Shown: positions 35,477 through 44,876, counted from the first letter of the stretch. The stretch: DNA of 64,000 bases from Clostridiaceae bacterium M8S5 (GCA_029227815.1 CP118523.1:2108001-2172000), one strand, 5' to 3'. Numbers and translations: made by a program. Notes: generated by a model not told the origin, from the letters alone.

Positions 35477-35854
35477 TTATTGTATATTGCCTCCAAGAGC
35501 TAAACATAAACACCCAATCACTAAGGATAAAATTAATATATCTAAGGGCAATTTATATAGTTTTTCAGGTTTATTTATATAATATTTGACTATTATTTCA
35601 TCTCCAATATCTTTATTCATCGAAACTTTTATCTTATCATCAGATATTATATATTTACCATTAGCATAGTAGCCTACCGTTGCTACCTTTGCATTGTAAA
35701 CTTTTTGGGATTGTGGATGAACTGAATATATATCTATTATTGTTGCTTTTACAGTTTTAATTTTGCTCTTAGTATGTATCATATTTATCACTTGTTTTAA
35801 AGCTACTACGACCATTAATATAGTAATTGAATAATATATTGTACTAATTTCCAT
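35477..35854 (-). CDS. Small membrane protein, DUF3592-like
   Basis: 125 residues with a membrane helix at each end (about 5-22 and 102-120) and a central soluble segment of about 75 residues containing VKATIIDIYSVHPQSQK, VGYYANGKYII and GDEIIVKYYINKPEKLY. The layout and the 'V-x-Y-x-I-N-P' element resemble DUF3592 membrane proteins, whose function is unknown. AAAAGGAG precedes the ATG at 35854. No operon partner is evident. Confidence 0.65.
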   Translation of the reverse strand: MEISTIYYSITILMVVVALKQVINMIHTKSKIKTVKATIIDIYSVHPQSQKVYNAKVATVGYYANGKYIISDDKIKVSMNKDIGDEIIVKYYINKPEKLYKLPLDILILSLVIGCLCLALGGNIQ

Positions 35855-36297
35855 AATTCTACACCATCTCCTTTTACAAGAATTATATCATTAAACTATG
35901 GTTTATTAAACTAATATTGTTATATTTTGATAATTAGTTTATATAACAAAATCATCCTTGTTGAATTGCTTTAGTATGTATGATTCTTAAAATTAACATA
36001 CTATCTTTTTAAATATTGATTAATATCAACATAGTCAAAGCCATAATTTATAGTTGAATTATATTATTACTACTATATATTTCAAACTATCAATTATTCA
36101 GTATAAAGCTCATCTCTATTATATTGAATAATAATTCAAGAAATTATCAATGTAATTCGCTAAGTTTGGTATTTATAGTGAATGAATATGATTATTTTGT
36201 ATTATTATTATATATTTTGTAAATTTTATAATATTTTTGGTAATTTTTCTTGTATTTTTTTACTTTTTGTGATAATATTTCTATAGAATAAATGTGA
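35855..36297. other. AT-rich intergenic region
   Basis: About 440 bases of very AT-rich sequence with stop codons in all frames. The 3' end should carry the promoter of the small peptide gene: TTGTAT at about 36249, a 17-base gap and TAATAT. No RNA gene or repeat was recognised. Confidence 0.45.
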
Positions 36298-36312
36298 AAA
36301 GGAGGTCGTTTT

Positions 36313-36474
36313 ATGAAAAAATTAATGAAAAGAAATATCAAGAATTTAAGACTAAATCAAAACACTGGTGGCTCAGGTACTGACCCTGAACCAATTTATA
36401 TTGCTTGCTTATGTTGGGAAGGACAAAATACTAAAGATTACTGGGAAACTGCATTGATGGGAATAACAAGATAG
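36313..36474 (+). CDS. 53-residue orphan peptide, possible ribosomal-peptide precursor
   Basis: The ATG at 36313 follows AAAAGGAGG with an 8-base gap, and a 14-bp GC-containing terminator starts five bases after the stop, so this is a complete transcription unit. The peptide has a basic N-terminal half (MKKLMKRNIKNLRLNQNTGG), a double-Gly, then an acidic, aromatic C-terminal half with a Cys-x-Cys pair (PIYIACLCWEGQ) and several Thr/Ser. That leader/core contrast is like precursors of modified peptides, bacteriocins or signals. No modification or export gene is next to it. It has no membrane helix or signal peptide. Confidence 0.7.
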   Translation: MKKLMKRNIKNLRLNQNTGGSGTDPEPIYIACLCWEGQNTKDYWETALMGITR

Positions 36475-36478
36475 TAAA

Positions 36479-36513
36479 CTAAAACAGGGAGTTAATCTGA
36501 CTCCCTGTTTTAG
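36479..36513. terminator. Strong bidirectional terminator
   Basis: CTAAAACAGGGAGT and ACTCCCTGTTTTAG form a perfect 14-bp stem with a 7-base loop, with T runs on both strands, between the peptide gene and the convergent anti-sigma gene. Confidence 0.95.
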
Positions 36514-36522
36514 ACTTATTGA

Positions 36523-37935
36523 TTATTGATAATATTTTGAGGATTTTACCATCTCCACAACTTTATTACTATCAATTTTATTCATTTTAATGTTGTAATC
36601 AATAATAAAATCTCCACATTTCACAGAAAATTTCATAGTTTCATAATAACTACTATCTCCAACATCGCCTCTAGTTATAACTTTTCTTCTATCAATTACA
36701 TCTTTTTTAATTTCACTTTCTTTAAATATTGGTCTATCCATTGTATTTCTTAATTCATCAGGTATGGTTTCAGCAAATGGTGGCTTATATTTTGTAATAT
36801 CATATTTTTCAACTTCATCTATATCTACTAGATTTTTGTAATATATATTTAAAAGTGGACTCACATGGATATTAAGATAGTCATATGCATTGTTATTATA
36901 TGATACGTACAGTCTGTTTTCCTTATCATCAGTTGAAATAGTAGCTGACCCACTGCTATAAGTTAAGTTTCTTATTATTTTTGTAGGTAAATACTCACTT
37001 AATTTGCTAATAGAATATATCTTATCTTTTGAAACATCTCTAAAGGTTTCAAATCTCTCTTTCTTTAAAGCTATCTTTTTATTAGGCTTAGTGGCAGTTG
37101 TTATTATACCAACAACAGTTTTTATAAATTCATCTTTGGTTAAATTTTTTGAAACTATGTTAAAATCAACACCCTTATAGTTAAATTTTGCCACGTATGA
37201 ATCGTAATATCCTGCTGGTTTATTACTTCCATCTGCTGTTTTTTCATTCGGATTATACGGTCCATAATCCATTAATCTATGCCCTAACATAACTTTCACA
37301 TTGTTTATTGATGAAGCTTTCATTTCTTTTTCATTTATATATATGCAATCATCTTCTATTCTTTTATTTGATACTTCTATCGCCAATATTCTCTTTAGTG
37401 GATTATATCCTTCATTTTGATCTTTCTCAGTAAATCTAAATACATTAGTATCGTGTATGACCTTACTTTCTTGATTGTAAATGATTTGATAGCTTTTTTC
37501 GATATTGTCATTTATTAAATCTATAGGTAGATTATTCGGTTTAATTCCTTTGCCATAATACTCTAATGCTTGTTTATAGTTCATCTTAGCTCTATAGGTT
37601 ATTTTATCTAGCAATACTTTATTACTTTTATCAGTAGATAGTGTATCTATTTCATTAAACACTATTGTATTATTATATTCTTTATTTAAACTATTTGGAT
37701 TAATAATATTTTTTATTGGTTTCTTAGGTATATTATCATTACTACTTTTTAACCATGGTATACACCATACTAATATTACTAATATTGAACATATTACTGT
37801 AGCCATCTTCATTATATTTCTAGGTAACTTGATTTTTATTTTTGTTTGGTTTTCTATTTTTTCATGTAATTCTCTTATAGTTTCATCTCTAGGTGTCATC
37901 TGATTTTGCATATTCTTAAATATATCTTTATTCAT
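36523..37935 (-). CDS. Membrane-anchored anti-sigma-type protein
   Basis: 470 residues: a cytoplasmic N-terminus of about 42 residues (with RDETIRELHEKIENQ), one membrane helix (MKMATVICSILVILVWCIPW, about 43-62) and a large extracytoplasmic domain of about 400 residues with no recognised motif. AAAGGGGAG precedes the ATG at 37935. Its first 8 bases overlap the end of the ECF sigma gene; in this arrangement the second protein is usually the anti-sigma factor that holds sigma at the membrane. The zinc anti-sigma HxxxCxxC motif is absent, so the type is uncertain. Confidence 0.75.
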   Translation of the reverse strand: MNKDIFKNMQNQMTPRDETIRELHEKIENQTKIKIKLPRNIMKMATVICSILVILVWCIPWLKSSNDNIPKKPIKNIINPNSLNKEYNNTIVFNEIDTLSTDKSNKVLLDKITYRAKMNYKQALEYYGKGIKPNNLPIDLINDNIEKSYQIIYNQESKVIHDTNVFRFTEKDQNEGYNPLKRILAIEVSNKRIEDDCIYINEKEMKASSINNVKVMLGHRLMDYGPYNPNEKTADGSNKPAGYYDSYVAKFNYKGVDFNIVSKNLTKDEFIKTVVGIITTATKPNKKIALKKERFETFRDVSKDKIYSISKLSEYLPTKIIRNLTYSSGSATISTDDKENRLYVSYNNNAYDYLNIHVSPLLNIYYKNLVDIDEVEKYDITKYKPPFAETIPDELRNTMDRPIFKESEIKKDVIDRRKVITRGDVGDSSYYETMKFSVKCGDFIIDYNIKMNKIDSNKVVEMVKSSKYYQ

Positions 37936-38431
37936 TGAATATCTCCCCTTTCAATTTGACTCTTAGAATATCCCTACCTCTGATAAGCCTTGTGCGTATA
38001 GTGCTTGTTTTAATCTTCAATATCTTACCTATTTCTTCTGAGTTATAATCTTGAAAATAGTAAAGATATACTACAATACGATATTTTTCAGGAAGATTGC
38101 ACACTGCTAAGTACACAGCATTCTCTTCTGGCAAAGCAAACTGAAAACTACCATCATCATTAGGTTTTATTTCTTTATTGAAAGGAATTACTCTTTTCCA
38201 CCATGAGCTTGAAGTCAGTTTTTTGCACTGGTTTAAGGTAGTTTTAATAAGCCATGCTTTTCTATGTTCTTCATCATTAAATGCTTTATTACTTTTATAA
38301 TAAGCAAGAAATACTTCTTGTAAGACATCATCAGCATTAGAGCATGTTTGAACATGAGTTAGAGCTATTGCATATACCATGTTCTTATATTGTTCTATAA
38401 TATTATGTATATCGTTAACATAATCATGCAT
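37928..38431 (-). CDS. ECF-type RNA polymerase sigma factor
   Basis: 167 residues from ATG 38431, chosen because GGAGGTG lies six bases upstream. Region 2: YKNMVYAIALTHVQTCSNADDVLQEVFLAYYKS; region 4: LPEKYRIVVYLYYFQDYNSEEIGKILKIKTSTIRTRLIRGRDIL, a typical sigma-70 r4 helix-turn-helix. It probably responds to an envelope signal through the membrane protein encoded next. No autoregulatory promoter motif was identified in the 148 bases before it. Confidence 0.92.
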   Translation of the reverse strand: MHDYVNDIHNIIEQYKNMVYAIALTHVQTCSNADDVLQEVFLAYYKSNKAFNDEEHRKAWLIKTTLNQCKKLTSSSWWKRVIPFNKEIKPNDDGSFQFALPEENAVYLAVCNLPEKYRIVVYLYYFQDYNSEEIGKILKIKTSTIRTRLIRGRDILRVKLKGEIFNE

Positions 38432-38497
38432 TTTTTCACCTCCACTAATAACTACCTTTAGCCTGTAAAAGCGCTTCAAAATTTATAAAATAATTTA

Positions 38498-38536
38498 AAA
38501 TAACTTATAGTTATAGAACTAACCTATAAGTTATTT
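38498..38536 (-). terminator. Terminator of the APH-like kinase gene
   Basis: AAATAACTTATAG pairs exactly with CTATAAGTTATTT around a 13-base loop. On the minus strand the stem is followed by T/A-rich sequence. Confidence 0.75.
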
Positions 38537-38578
38537 TTATATAAATCTACTTTTCATCAGTACCTAAATACTAATGGT

Positions 38579-39316
38579 TTATATATCTTTAATTATTAAA
38601 TTAATTTTTTCTCTTTCTTCTTCAAACCCACCATTTAATCTTGCTGCTGCTATAACAGGTAACCATTTTAAAATATCATCTTTATCTTTACCTGTCTTTT
38701 CACAATATGTTGACAAATAAACTTGAGCATATTCAGAGCAATGAAATAAGTATAACATATATGTTCTGCATGCATCCGCTTCTTTACAACCTACTGTCGC
38801 ATCAATCCAATCTATAACATAAAAATCTTTCTTGCCTTTAATTATATTATACCAATGAAAATCACCATGACAAAGATTATCTCCTTCATCAAAACTACCT
38901 AACAATTCTATAATGTTCTGCTTTTTATATTTATCAATTTCCTTATTTTCAATTATCTGATTTTTAAGTCTATCCTTTAATTTTACTGGTAGAACCACTT
39001 TTTGTGATTGTACTTTAATCTGTAAATCCACCATTATTTCTATATATTTATTAGGATTGACATTATCTTTTTCAAACAATTCATATAATGTGACTCCTTG
39101 TACATAATCCATACTAATAGCAAACCTTCCATCAATTTTTAGGACTTCATGTACACTAGCCACAGGTATTTCTATATTTTCCACTATAGAATTTATCATC
39201 GCCTCATAAAAAACCTGGGATTTACTATACCCTTTTTTGAATAATTTGATTGCTTTGTTATCATGCAAATATACGTCAGCCTGAGCTCCAGTACCTATTT
39301 TCTTGTCTAAATGCAT
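38579..39316 (-). CDS. APH-family small-molecule kinase
   Basis: 245 residues of the aminoglycoside phosphotransferase/choline kinase superfamily. IGTGAQADVYLHDNKAIKLFK is the nucleotide loop with the ATP-anchoring Lys, CHGDFHWYNII the catalytic loop with Asp and Asn, and VIDWIDATVG the metal-binding motif. AGGGGG precedes the ATG at 39316. Sequence alone does not separate antibiotic resistance from metabolic kinases of this fold. It stands alone, ended by a terminator. Confidence 0.85.
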   Translation of the reverse strand: MHLDKKIGTGAQADVYLHDNKAIKLFKKGYSKSQVFYEAMINSIVENIEIPVASVHEVLKIDGRFAISMDYVQGVTLYELFEKDNVNPNKYIEIMVDLQIKVQSQKVVLPVKLKDRLKNQIIENKEIDKYKKQNIIELLGSFDEGDNLCHGDFHWYNIIKGKKDFYVIDWIDATVGCKEADACRTYMLYLFHCSEYAQVYLSTYCEKTGKDKDDILKWLPVIAAARLNGGFEEEREKINLIIKDI

Positions 39317-39423
39317 CTATTTTTCCCCCTTATGCAATCATTATATCAAAATAATGCAATTCTTTTATTATTTTTTATAATTTTAATTATAGTTTTACTT
39401 TTTCAATGGTCTAAAACTAAGTA

Positions 39424-39462
39424 GAAAAAAAAGAGTAACCATACATAACTGATGATTACTCT
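39424..39462 (-). terminator. Terminator after the radical SAM remnant
   Basis: AGAGTAACCAT (39432-39442) pairs with ATGATTACTCT (39452-39462) with one mismatch; the minus strand continues into eight or more T. Confidence 0.85.
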
Positions 39463-39955
39463 CTTATTGTTTCTAATACATATTTATACATATTTATATT
39501 GTTTAAAATCTCTTTACACAAATGACAACTTTGTGTAAATCCTTTTTGTTTTAGTTCATTAATGAATGGACTTCTACTTATAATCTCTGCTAATCCATGT
39601 GACCCATAACAATCAATAAAATTAAATAGAAGGTTGATGTCTCTATGTTTAATAATCTTATCAAAAGATTCTATGTTATTTTTTATAACCAATAAATACA
39701 CCACCACATTTCTTTAAATATTTGCATTTTCTACACACTATTCCCTTAGATTTTAGCTTGTTTGTAAACTCTGCAAAATCATTAACTACTTTATCTCCGT
39801 ACATCATTTTAAAATTTATTCCATTTTAATTGATAGCCTTCATATCCTTATTTTTTAACAATTAATTATATCTTGTTTATGAATTAATAAATCAGGATAG
39901 GTTCTTAGATTCTGTCCAAAAGTATTTTTCACTTTTAATAATTTATGTTTCTACG
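39456..39955 (-). pseudogene. Remnant of a radical SAM/SPASM protein (C-terminal part)
   Basis: Three frames together read like the end of a radical SAM protein: NTFGQNLRTYPDLLIHKQD, then EGYQLKWNKF, then MMYGDKVVNDFAEF with the cluster-type CRKCKYLKKCGG, then the final 70 residues with CYGSHGLAEIISRSPF and CHLCKEI. A stop and at least two frame changes, one in an A6 run near 39700, break it. The Cys spacing C-x2-C-x5-C and the late C-x2-C recall auxiliary Fe-S cluster sites. The CX3CX2C radical SAM core is missing, so the 5' half is gone. Substrate unknown. Confidence 0.6.
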
Positions 39956-39967
39956 CAATATATAAAT

Positions 39968-39991
39968 AAAATCAGGCTTTCACCTGATTTT
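39968..39991 (-). terminator. Terminator of the methyltransferase gene
   Basis: AAAATCAGG and CCTGATTTT form a perfect 9-bp stem with a 6-base loop, overlapping the stop codon of the methyltransferase; minus-strand T-rich flank. Confidence 0.85.
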
Positions 39992-40642
39992 AATACCATA
40001 TACAATTTCATTTTTATTTGTTTTGTAGGCACATATTTCCCATGCTATTTTTAGTTTATCATACCTATTTATTTCTGTTTCCTTATGATATGTAATATTC
40101 CATTCTCTAAAAAGCTTGAAAACATCTGATTCATCAAAAAATCTTTTAAGTTTTCCATCAATATTATAATAATTACTTTCAATCTTCAATCCATCACCAG
40201 CTCCATAGTTTATATCATGTAATGAATTAACTCTACATAATAAAGCCCCCTCTTTTGTTAATACTCTAGAGATTTCATTTAATATCTCCTTCGTTTTTTC
40301 CCATGTAAAATAATGCAAAGATAAATCTGAGATAACAATTTTTGAACACTCATCTTTAAAAGGTAGCCCATCTTTCATATCAAAACATCTAGTATCTACG
40401 TTGCCACTATTTTTGCTCAATTTATCTAAAGCTTCTTGACAGAAATCACATGAGATTATTTTAAACCCTCTCTCCAATAAATATAATGTATTGTTTCCTA
40501 TTCCACACCCTAAATCAATAATGGGTAGGTGCTTTGAGCTCTCTAATAAATCTTTGTGTTTATCAAGCCATAGGTCATAGCTAACTTTACAACTTGACAT
40601 TGACTCATATACTTTTTTCCAATACATTTTTTGTTTTTCCAT
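39980..40642 (-). CDS. Class I SAM-dependent methyltransferase
   Basis: About 220 residues from ATG 40642 (GAGGTG eight bases upstream; the in-frame GTG at 40651 is inside that site). Motif I is IIDLGCGIGNNTLYL, motif II IISCDFCQEAL, and SKIVISDLSLHYFTWEKTKEIL follows as motif IV. This is the Methyltransf_11/25 type, often annotated as a tellurite-resistance-like or small-molecule methyltransferase. It lies downstream of an ANT-like gene and a broken methyltransferase on the same strand, as if once part of one accessory operon. Confidence 0.85.
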   Translation of the reverse strand: MEKQKMYWKKVYESMSSCKVSYDLWLDKHKDLLESSKHLPIIDLGCGIGNNTLYLLERGFKIISCDFCQEALDKLSKNSGNVDTRCFDMKDGLPFKDECSKIVISDLSLHYFTWEKTKEILNEISRVLTKEGALLCRVNSLHDINYGAGDGLKIESNYYNIDGKLKRFFDESDVFKLFREWNITYHKETEINRYDKLKIAWEICAYKTNKNEIVYGIKIR

Positions 40643-40719
40643 CAAATTCACCTCTATTTTAAAATCGATTTAATAGCACTTTGTTTTAGCTCCTATTATT
40701 TTCGTGTAATTTATTATAA

Positions 40720-41517
40720 TTAATGTTTAGTACTTTTAACTGACCTTGAAGTAAATATTTCATTTTGCATGATATCTGCAAATTTTTGAATATCAGGTCC
40801 AAGGGATTCGGTCCACTCTAAAAATTCATTACTATTTATATATTTCATCGGATTTTTTCTTAACTTTATAGCTTTTATCAAAGTTTCTGGTGTAGGACAT
40901 AATTGTTTTTCCAACGCCCATTCCCCTGCTTTTGTTTTTGTTATTACTTCACCAGTTTTTAATGTAAATATACCTCGCGCTATATCTAGCATCCAGCCTG
41001 CAGAATAGATGCTTCTATTTGTTTTAATTGCATACTTTCTAATAGTTTCATAGTGGTTGATTACATCATTTCTTAGCTGGCTATAAGTTGGCATTGTCAA
41101 TTCTCCTCTTAAATCATTTCCATACAACAATAACCCTCTAGTAATTAGCTCATACATCCCAAAACTGTCAAAATGGTATGTCTCGGTAATTCTTTGCCCT
41201 CTTGTACCCCAGTAAACGACTGTATCTCTAGTTTTATTTTTAAAAGTATCAAAAGACATAAATCCACCTTCAAATAATCTAAAATATTTATTATTTGGAT
41301 TATCTTTAAGCAATTTCTGCCTTAAATAAACCAATTTATTTGCTTGTTTATCTGTAATTGGAGATTTAGTTAAACATAAAATATCAATATCACTCCATCC
41401 TAATTTAAAATCTCCAGATGTTACAGAACCAACTATATAAATAGAAATTTCATTACTATCAAGTATATCAACAATTGTATCTTTCATTATTTTTATGGAA
41501 TGTTGAATTGTACTCAC
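40720..41517 (-). CDS. Nucleotidyltransferase with ANT/AadA-like architecture
   Basis: About 265 residues. The N-terminal nucleotidyltransferase motif is VGSVTSGDFKLGWSDIDIL (Gly-Ser loop and Asp-x-Asp metal ligands, about residues 30-48); the rest is helical, with AGWMLDIARGIFTLKTGEVITKTKAGEWAL as in the C-terminal domain of AadA-like aminoglycoside adenylyltransferases. The start is uncertain: GTG 41517 lies inside the GAGGTG ribosome site, ATT 41508 is well spaced, and ATG 41487 lies downstream. An antibiotic substrate is possible but not shown by sequence. Confidence 0.78.
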   Translation of the reverse strand: MSTIQHSIKIMKDTIVDILDSNEISIYIVGSVTSGDFKLGWSDIDILCLTKSPITDKQANKLVYLRQKLLKDNPNNKYFRLFEGGFMSFDTFKNKTRDTVVYWGTRGQRITETYHFDSFGMYELITRGLLLYGNDLRGELTMPTYSQLRNDVINHYETIRKYAIKTNRSIYSAGWMLDIARGIFTLKTGEVITKTKAGEWALEKQLCPTPETLIKAIKLRKNPMKYINSNEFLEWTESLGPDIQKFADIMQNEIFTSRSVKSTKH

Positions 41518-41526
41518 CTCTTATAT

Positions 41527-42406
41527 TTATCTCTTAACTAACTGGTAAGCGGTATGTTCAACTATCAAGTCAATATTATTTTCATTTGCAATTTTAGCTA
41601 AGTTATTATCATCTTTATTAAGTTTAAATTTTGATGTAACTTCTGAATTAATAACACGTAAATTAGCAAGCTCAAATCTTTCTTGCCAAGGCTTAATATC
41701 AAAATTAAACCAACATTGTTTTCCCCATATTCTAAAAGCTTCTTTTACAGCTTCAGGTTCGGTAAATCTGTTTTCAATTGTAAACATATATCCTCCACAT
41801 CTAAGTATCCTCGCAACCTCCTTAATTCCTCCCATACCATTTTGTATGTCTGTTCTTAATGAAGATAATCCAATATTACTAGTTATTACATCTATAGTTG
41901 ATGACTTAATAGGCATATTAAGTGCATTAAAAGATGCAAAACTTAAATTCGTATTTATATGATTTTCTTTTATGAATTTGTTCAAAAAGATAGAAATTAA
42001 TGGGCAAGCATCAGTTGCTAAATACTCATTATCTGGGTTTAATGCTATTATTTCTGGCAATAGCCCTAAGCTAGGTCCTGTTGCGATATCCATAACTGGA
42101 TAACCCATATCAGCAACTTTTCTACATAGTTCTCTAATTGCAGAATTCAATTCATTAGATGGTTCTAAACACCTATGCCAATTTTTTTCGAATCTCCCCC
42201 CTTCATCCAGATTGATAAGTCATCGTTCGTAAACATATCTCCTTGTGATTCTTCTCCAAAAAAATAATACCATCTTGGACTTGGTATTCATTAGATGTAG
42301 AACAAACTTTACCATTTATCCATCTATTACCTTTTATTGTTCCTTTATAATTAACACTTGATTTATCCGTAGGACCAACAAATATTTTTTGAAAATATTC
42401 TCTCAT
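41527..42406 (-). pseudogene. SAM methyltransferase gene split by a frameshift
   Basis: The 5' part from ATG 42406 (after TAGGAGG) gives about 67 residues (MREYFQKIFVGPTDKSSVNY ... DGIIFLEKNHKEICLRTMTYQ) and stops at 42203. In another frame from about 42215 the protein continues LDEGGRFEKNWHRCLEPSNELNSAIRELCRKV into a methyltransferase core with VMDIATGPSLGLLPEI as motif I and GGYMFTIENRF later, ending at 41527. The two parts make one protein of about 290 residues, with the shift near 42203-42225. A run of six G in this spot is a plausible slip site. A functional shorter protein from TTG 42150 cannot be excluded. Confidence 0.75.
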
Positions 42407-42582
42407 GGTATTCCTCCTAATGTATTACTAATTAGTTAACATTCTTATAATCTTGAAATCATCCTTTACTAGAATGTTCAAAATAATAACAATTCCTTCG
42501 TTCTCTTAAATAGTTATCATTATACCAAACTATTTGGTTACGAAGTTTTTAATATCTCTAATATGTCTCGGTGTATTTTTTA

Positions 42583-42987
42583 TTAATCTTCAGCAACTAT
42601 GTTAACAATAAACTTTCTAGTTCTAGGACCATCGAATTCACAAAAATATATCCCTTGCCAAGTTCCTAATAACAATCTACTATTACTTATAATAATGGTT
42701 TGTGTAAAACCCAATATACTTGACTTTATATGAGCTGCTGAATTTCCTTCAATATGTTGATATCCATCCACAAATGGAACTATTTTGTTTAGTTCCATTA
42801 TCATATCACGTTTTACATCTGGATCAGCATTTTCATTTATCGTTATACCTGCAGTTGTATGTGGTATAAATATCGTACATAAGCCATTTTTAATATTAGC
42901 TTCCTCAATTACTCGCTGAACCATATTTGTAATATCTACCATTTCATCTCTTTTATTAGTTTTAATTTTAAGAGTCTTATTTATCAT
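42583..42987 (-). CDS. yjbQ: YjbQ/UPF0047 family protein
   Basis: 134 residues, full length. Characteristic segments are GLCTIFIPHTTAGITINENADPDV, the YQHIEGNSAAHIKSSILG core, and LLLGTWQGIYFCEFDGPR with the C-terminal RKFIVNI. The family is compact and highly conserved; E. coli YjbQ has weak thiamine-phosphate synthase activity, but its true role is unsettled. GAAGGGG precedes the ATG. It stands alone, 180 bases from polX. Confidence 0.92.
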   Translation of the reverse strand: MINKTLKIKTNKRDEMVDITNMVQRVIEEANIKNGLCTIFIPHTTAGITINENADPDVKRDMIMELNKIVPFVDGYQHIEGNSAAHIKSSILGFTQTIIISNSRLLLGTWQGIYFCEFDGPRTRKFIVNIVAED

Positions 42988-43166
42988 CTTTTGCCCCTTC
43001 CATTATATTTATTGATTAATTTGAGCATGTCCATAATAAGTTTATATAAATATATTTTGATTAAGATACACTGAAACAATTAGAATATTATGGTATTTTA
43101 TAAATTGTAGTATTATTATATCATAATATATAACTTAAAGTTTATAATGATAATTAAATTTCTAAT

Positions 43167-44876
43167 TTATAATTTTAGATAATCCACTACCTTTTCCAAG
43201 CTTAAACAGTTAAATATATCTCTATGCTCTAACCATCCTTTTCTAGCAACATTAACACCATATCTCATATATTCAAATTCTTTTATGCTGTGTGCATCTG
43301 ATGATATAACAAATTTTGCTCCTTTATCTTTAGCAGCTTTGATATATCTCCAATCTATATCTAATCTATAAGGATTAGCATTTATTTCAATTATAATATT
43401 GTTTTCTATACATGTATCTATTATTTTATCTATATTAATTTTATACCCTGCTCTGTTTAATAATAATCTTCCTGTTGGATGTCCAAGTATAGTCATGTAA
43501 GGATTATTTAACGCTTTTATTATTCGTTTTGTCATTTTTTCCTCATTCATCCTAAATGAACTGTGGACAGATCCTATAATAAAGTCAAATGATTTTAATA
43601 CTTCATCAGAGTAATCTAAACTACCGTCTGTTAATATATCGGATTCAATACCTTTAAAAATCTTAAAATCAGTATATTTTTCATTAAGTATATCAATTTC
43701 TTCGTGTTGCATTTTTATCTCATCTTCACTTAACCCTCCTGCATATACAGCTGATTTACTATGATCTGATATTAACAGATATTTATATCCTCTAGCTATA
43801 CATTCTTTAGCTAACTGTTTAATAGTAGCACTGCCATCACTATACATTGTATGAACGTGTACCATTCCTTTAATATCGCCCAGTGTTACTAAATGAGGTA
43901 ACTTATTATTTAGAGCAGCTTCCAACTCTCCATAATTTTCTCTCAATTCAGGATGTATATATTTCATATCAAATACTTTAAAAAAATCTACTTCATCTTT
44001 ACATTTTATCTTCTGCTGTCCATTAAAAATCCCATATTCATTTATTTTAAGTCCATGTTTTTTAGCTACATGTCTTAACGCAGTATTGTGTTCTTTGCTT
44101 CCAGTAAAGTGATGTAATGCATAAGGATATTCATCGTCGTTTACCACCCTTATATCTGCATTCATGCCATTCACTAGTACTACACTAGATTTTGTTTCTC
44201 CTTTAGCTATTATCTCTTTTACATATGAATGATTGGTAAATATATTCATTACTTCATGTGGATTGTCACTGCTTGCTATTATATCTATATCCTTAACAAC
44301 TTCTTTTTTACGTCTTAAACTACCAGCTACTTGGCACCGTTTTACATAAGGGCTGTTTATGATATGTTTTAGTAGCTCATTAGCTACCATTTCACCTATA
44401 TTATAATGAAACTTATCAGCATAATTATTTAAATTATTAATACCTTCCAGTATCTTAGCTTGAATTTTTTTACTAAACCTAGGAAGATCAAGCAATTTAT
44501 CTTCTTCACATGCTTTTTTTAATTCATCTATAGTGTTAATCCCTAGTGATGCATGAATAGTCATTATTCGTTTAGGTCCTAATCCTTGTATTTTAAGCAT
44601 ATCTAATAAGCCACTAGGAATAGATTCTCTAAGTTTATTATAATACTTTAGCTGCCCCGTTGTAACTAGTTCTGTAATCTTCTGTGTCAATGCTCTTCCA
44701 AACCCCTCTATATTTTCTAATCTTTGCTGGGATACTAATTTTTCTATATCTTCATCAATAATCTCTAATTTTCTAGCAGCTTCATAATACGCCCTTGATT
44801 TAAAGAAACTTTCTCCTTTTAATTCTAATAATACTCCTATTTCATTTAGTATCCTTATCACTTCTCGCTTTGTCAT
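43167..44876 (-). CDS. polX: DNA polymerase/3'-5' exonuclease PolX
   Basis: 569 residues, typical for bacterial PolX. N-terminal 8-kDa and HhH regions (ENIEGFGRALTQKITELV, IQGLGPKRIMTIHASLG), family X palm with the catalytic pair in KDIDIIAS and the third Asp in NADIRVV, then a PHP exonuclease domain from about residue 335: MVHVHTMYSDGSATI, LLISDHSKSAVYAGG, HPTGR and SDAH. It acts in base-excision and gap repair. AGGAATGG precedes the ATG at 44876. It is monocistronic. Confidence 0.95.
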   Translation of the reverse strand: MTKREVIRILNEIGVLLELKGESFFKSRAYYEAARKLEIIDEDIEKLVSQQRLENIEGFGRALTQKITELVTTGQLKYYNKLRESIPSGLLDMLKIQGLGPKRIMTIHASLGINTIDELKKACEEDKLLDLPRFSKKIQAKILEGINNLNNYADKFHYNIGEMVANELLKHIINSPYVKRCQVAGSLRRKKEVVKDIDIIASSDNPHEVMNIFTNHSYVKEIIAKGETKSSVVLVNGMNADIRVVNDDEYPYALHHFTGSKEHNTALRHVAKKHGLKINEYGIFNGQQKIKCKDEVDFFKVFDMKYIHPELRENYGELEAALNNKLPHLVTLGDIKGMVHVHTMYSDGSATIKQLAKECIARGYKYLLISDHSKSAVYAGGLSEDEIKMQHEEIDILNEKYTDFKIFKGIESDILTDGSLDYSDEVLKSFDFIIGSVHSSFRMNEEKMTKRIIKALNNPYMTILGHPTGRLLLNRAGYKINIDKIIDTCIENNIIIEINANPYRLDIDWRYIKAAKDKGAKFVISSDAHSIKEFEYMRYGVNVARKGWLEHRDIFNCLSLEKVVDYLKL

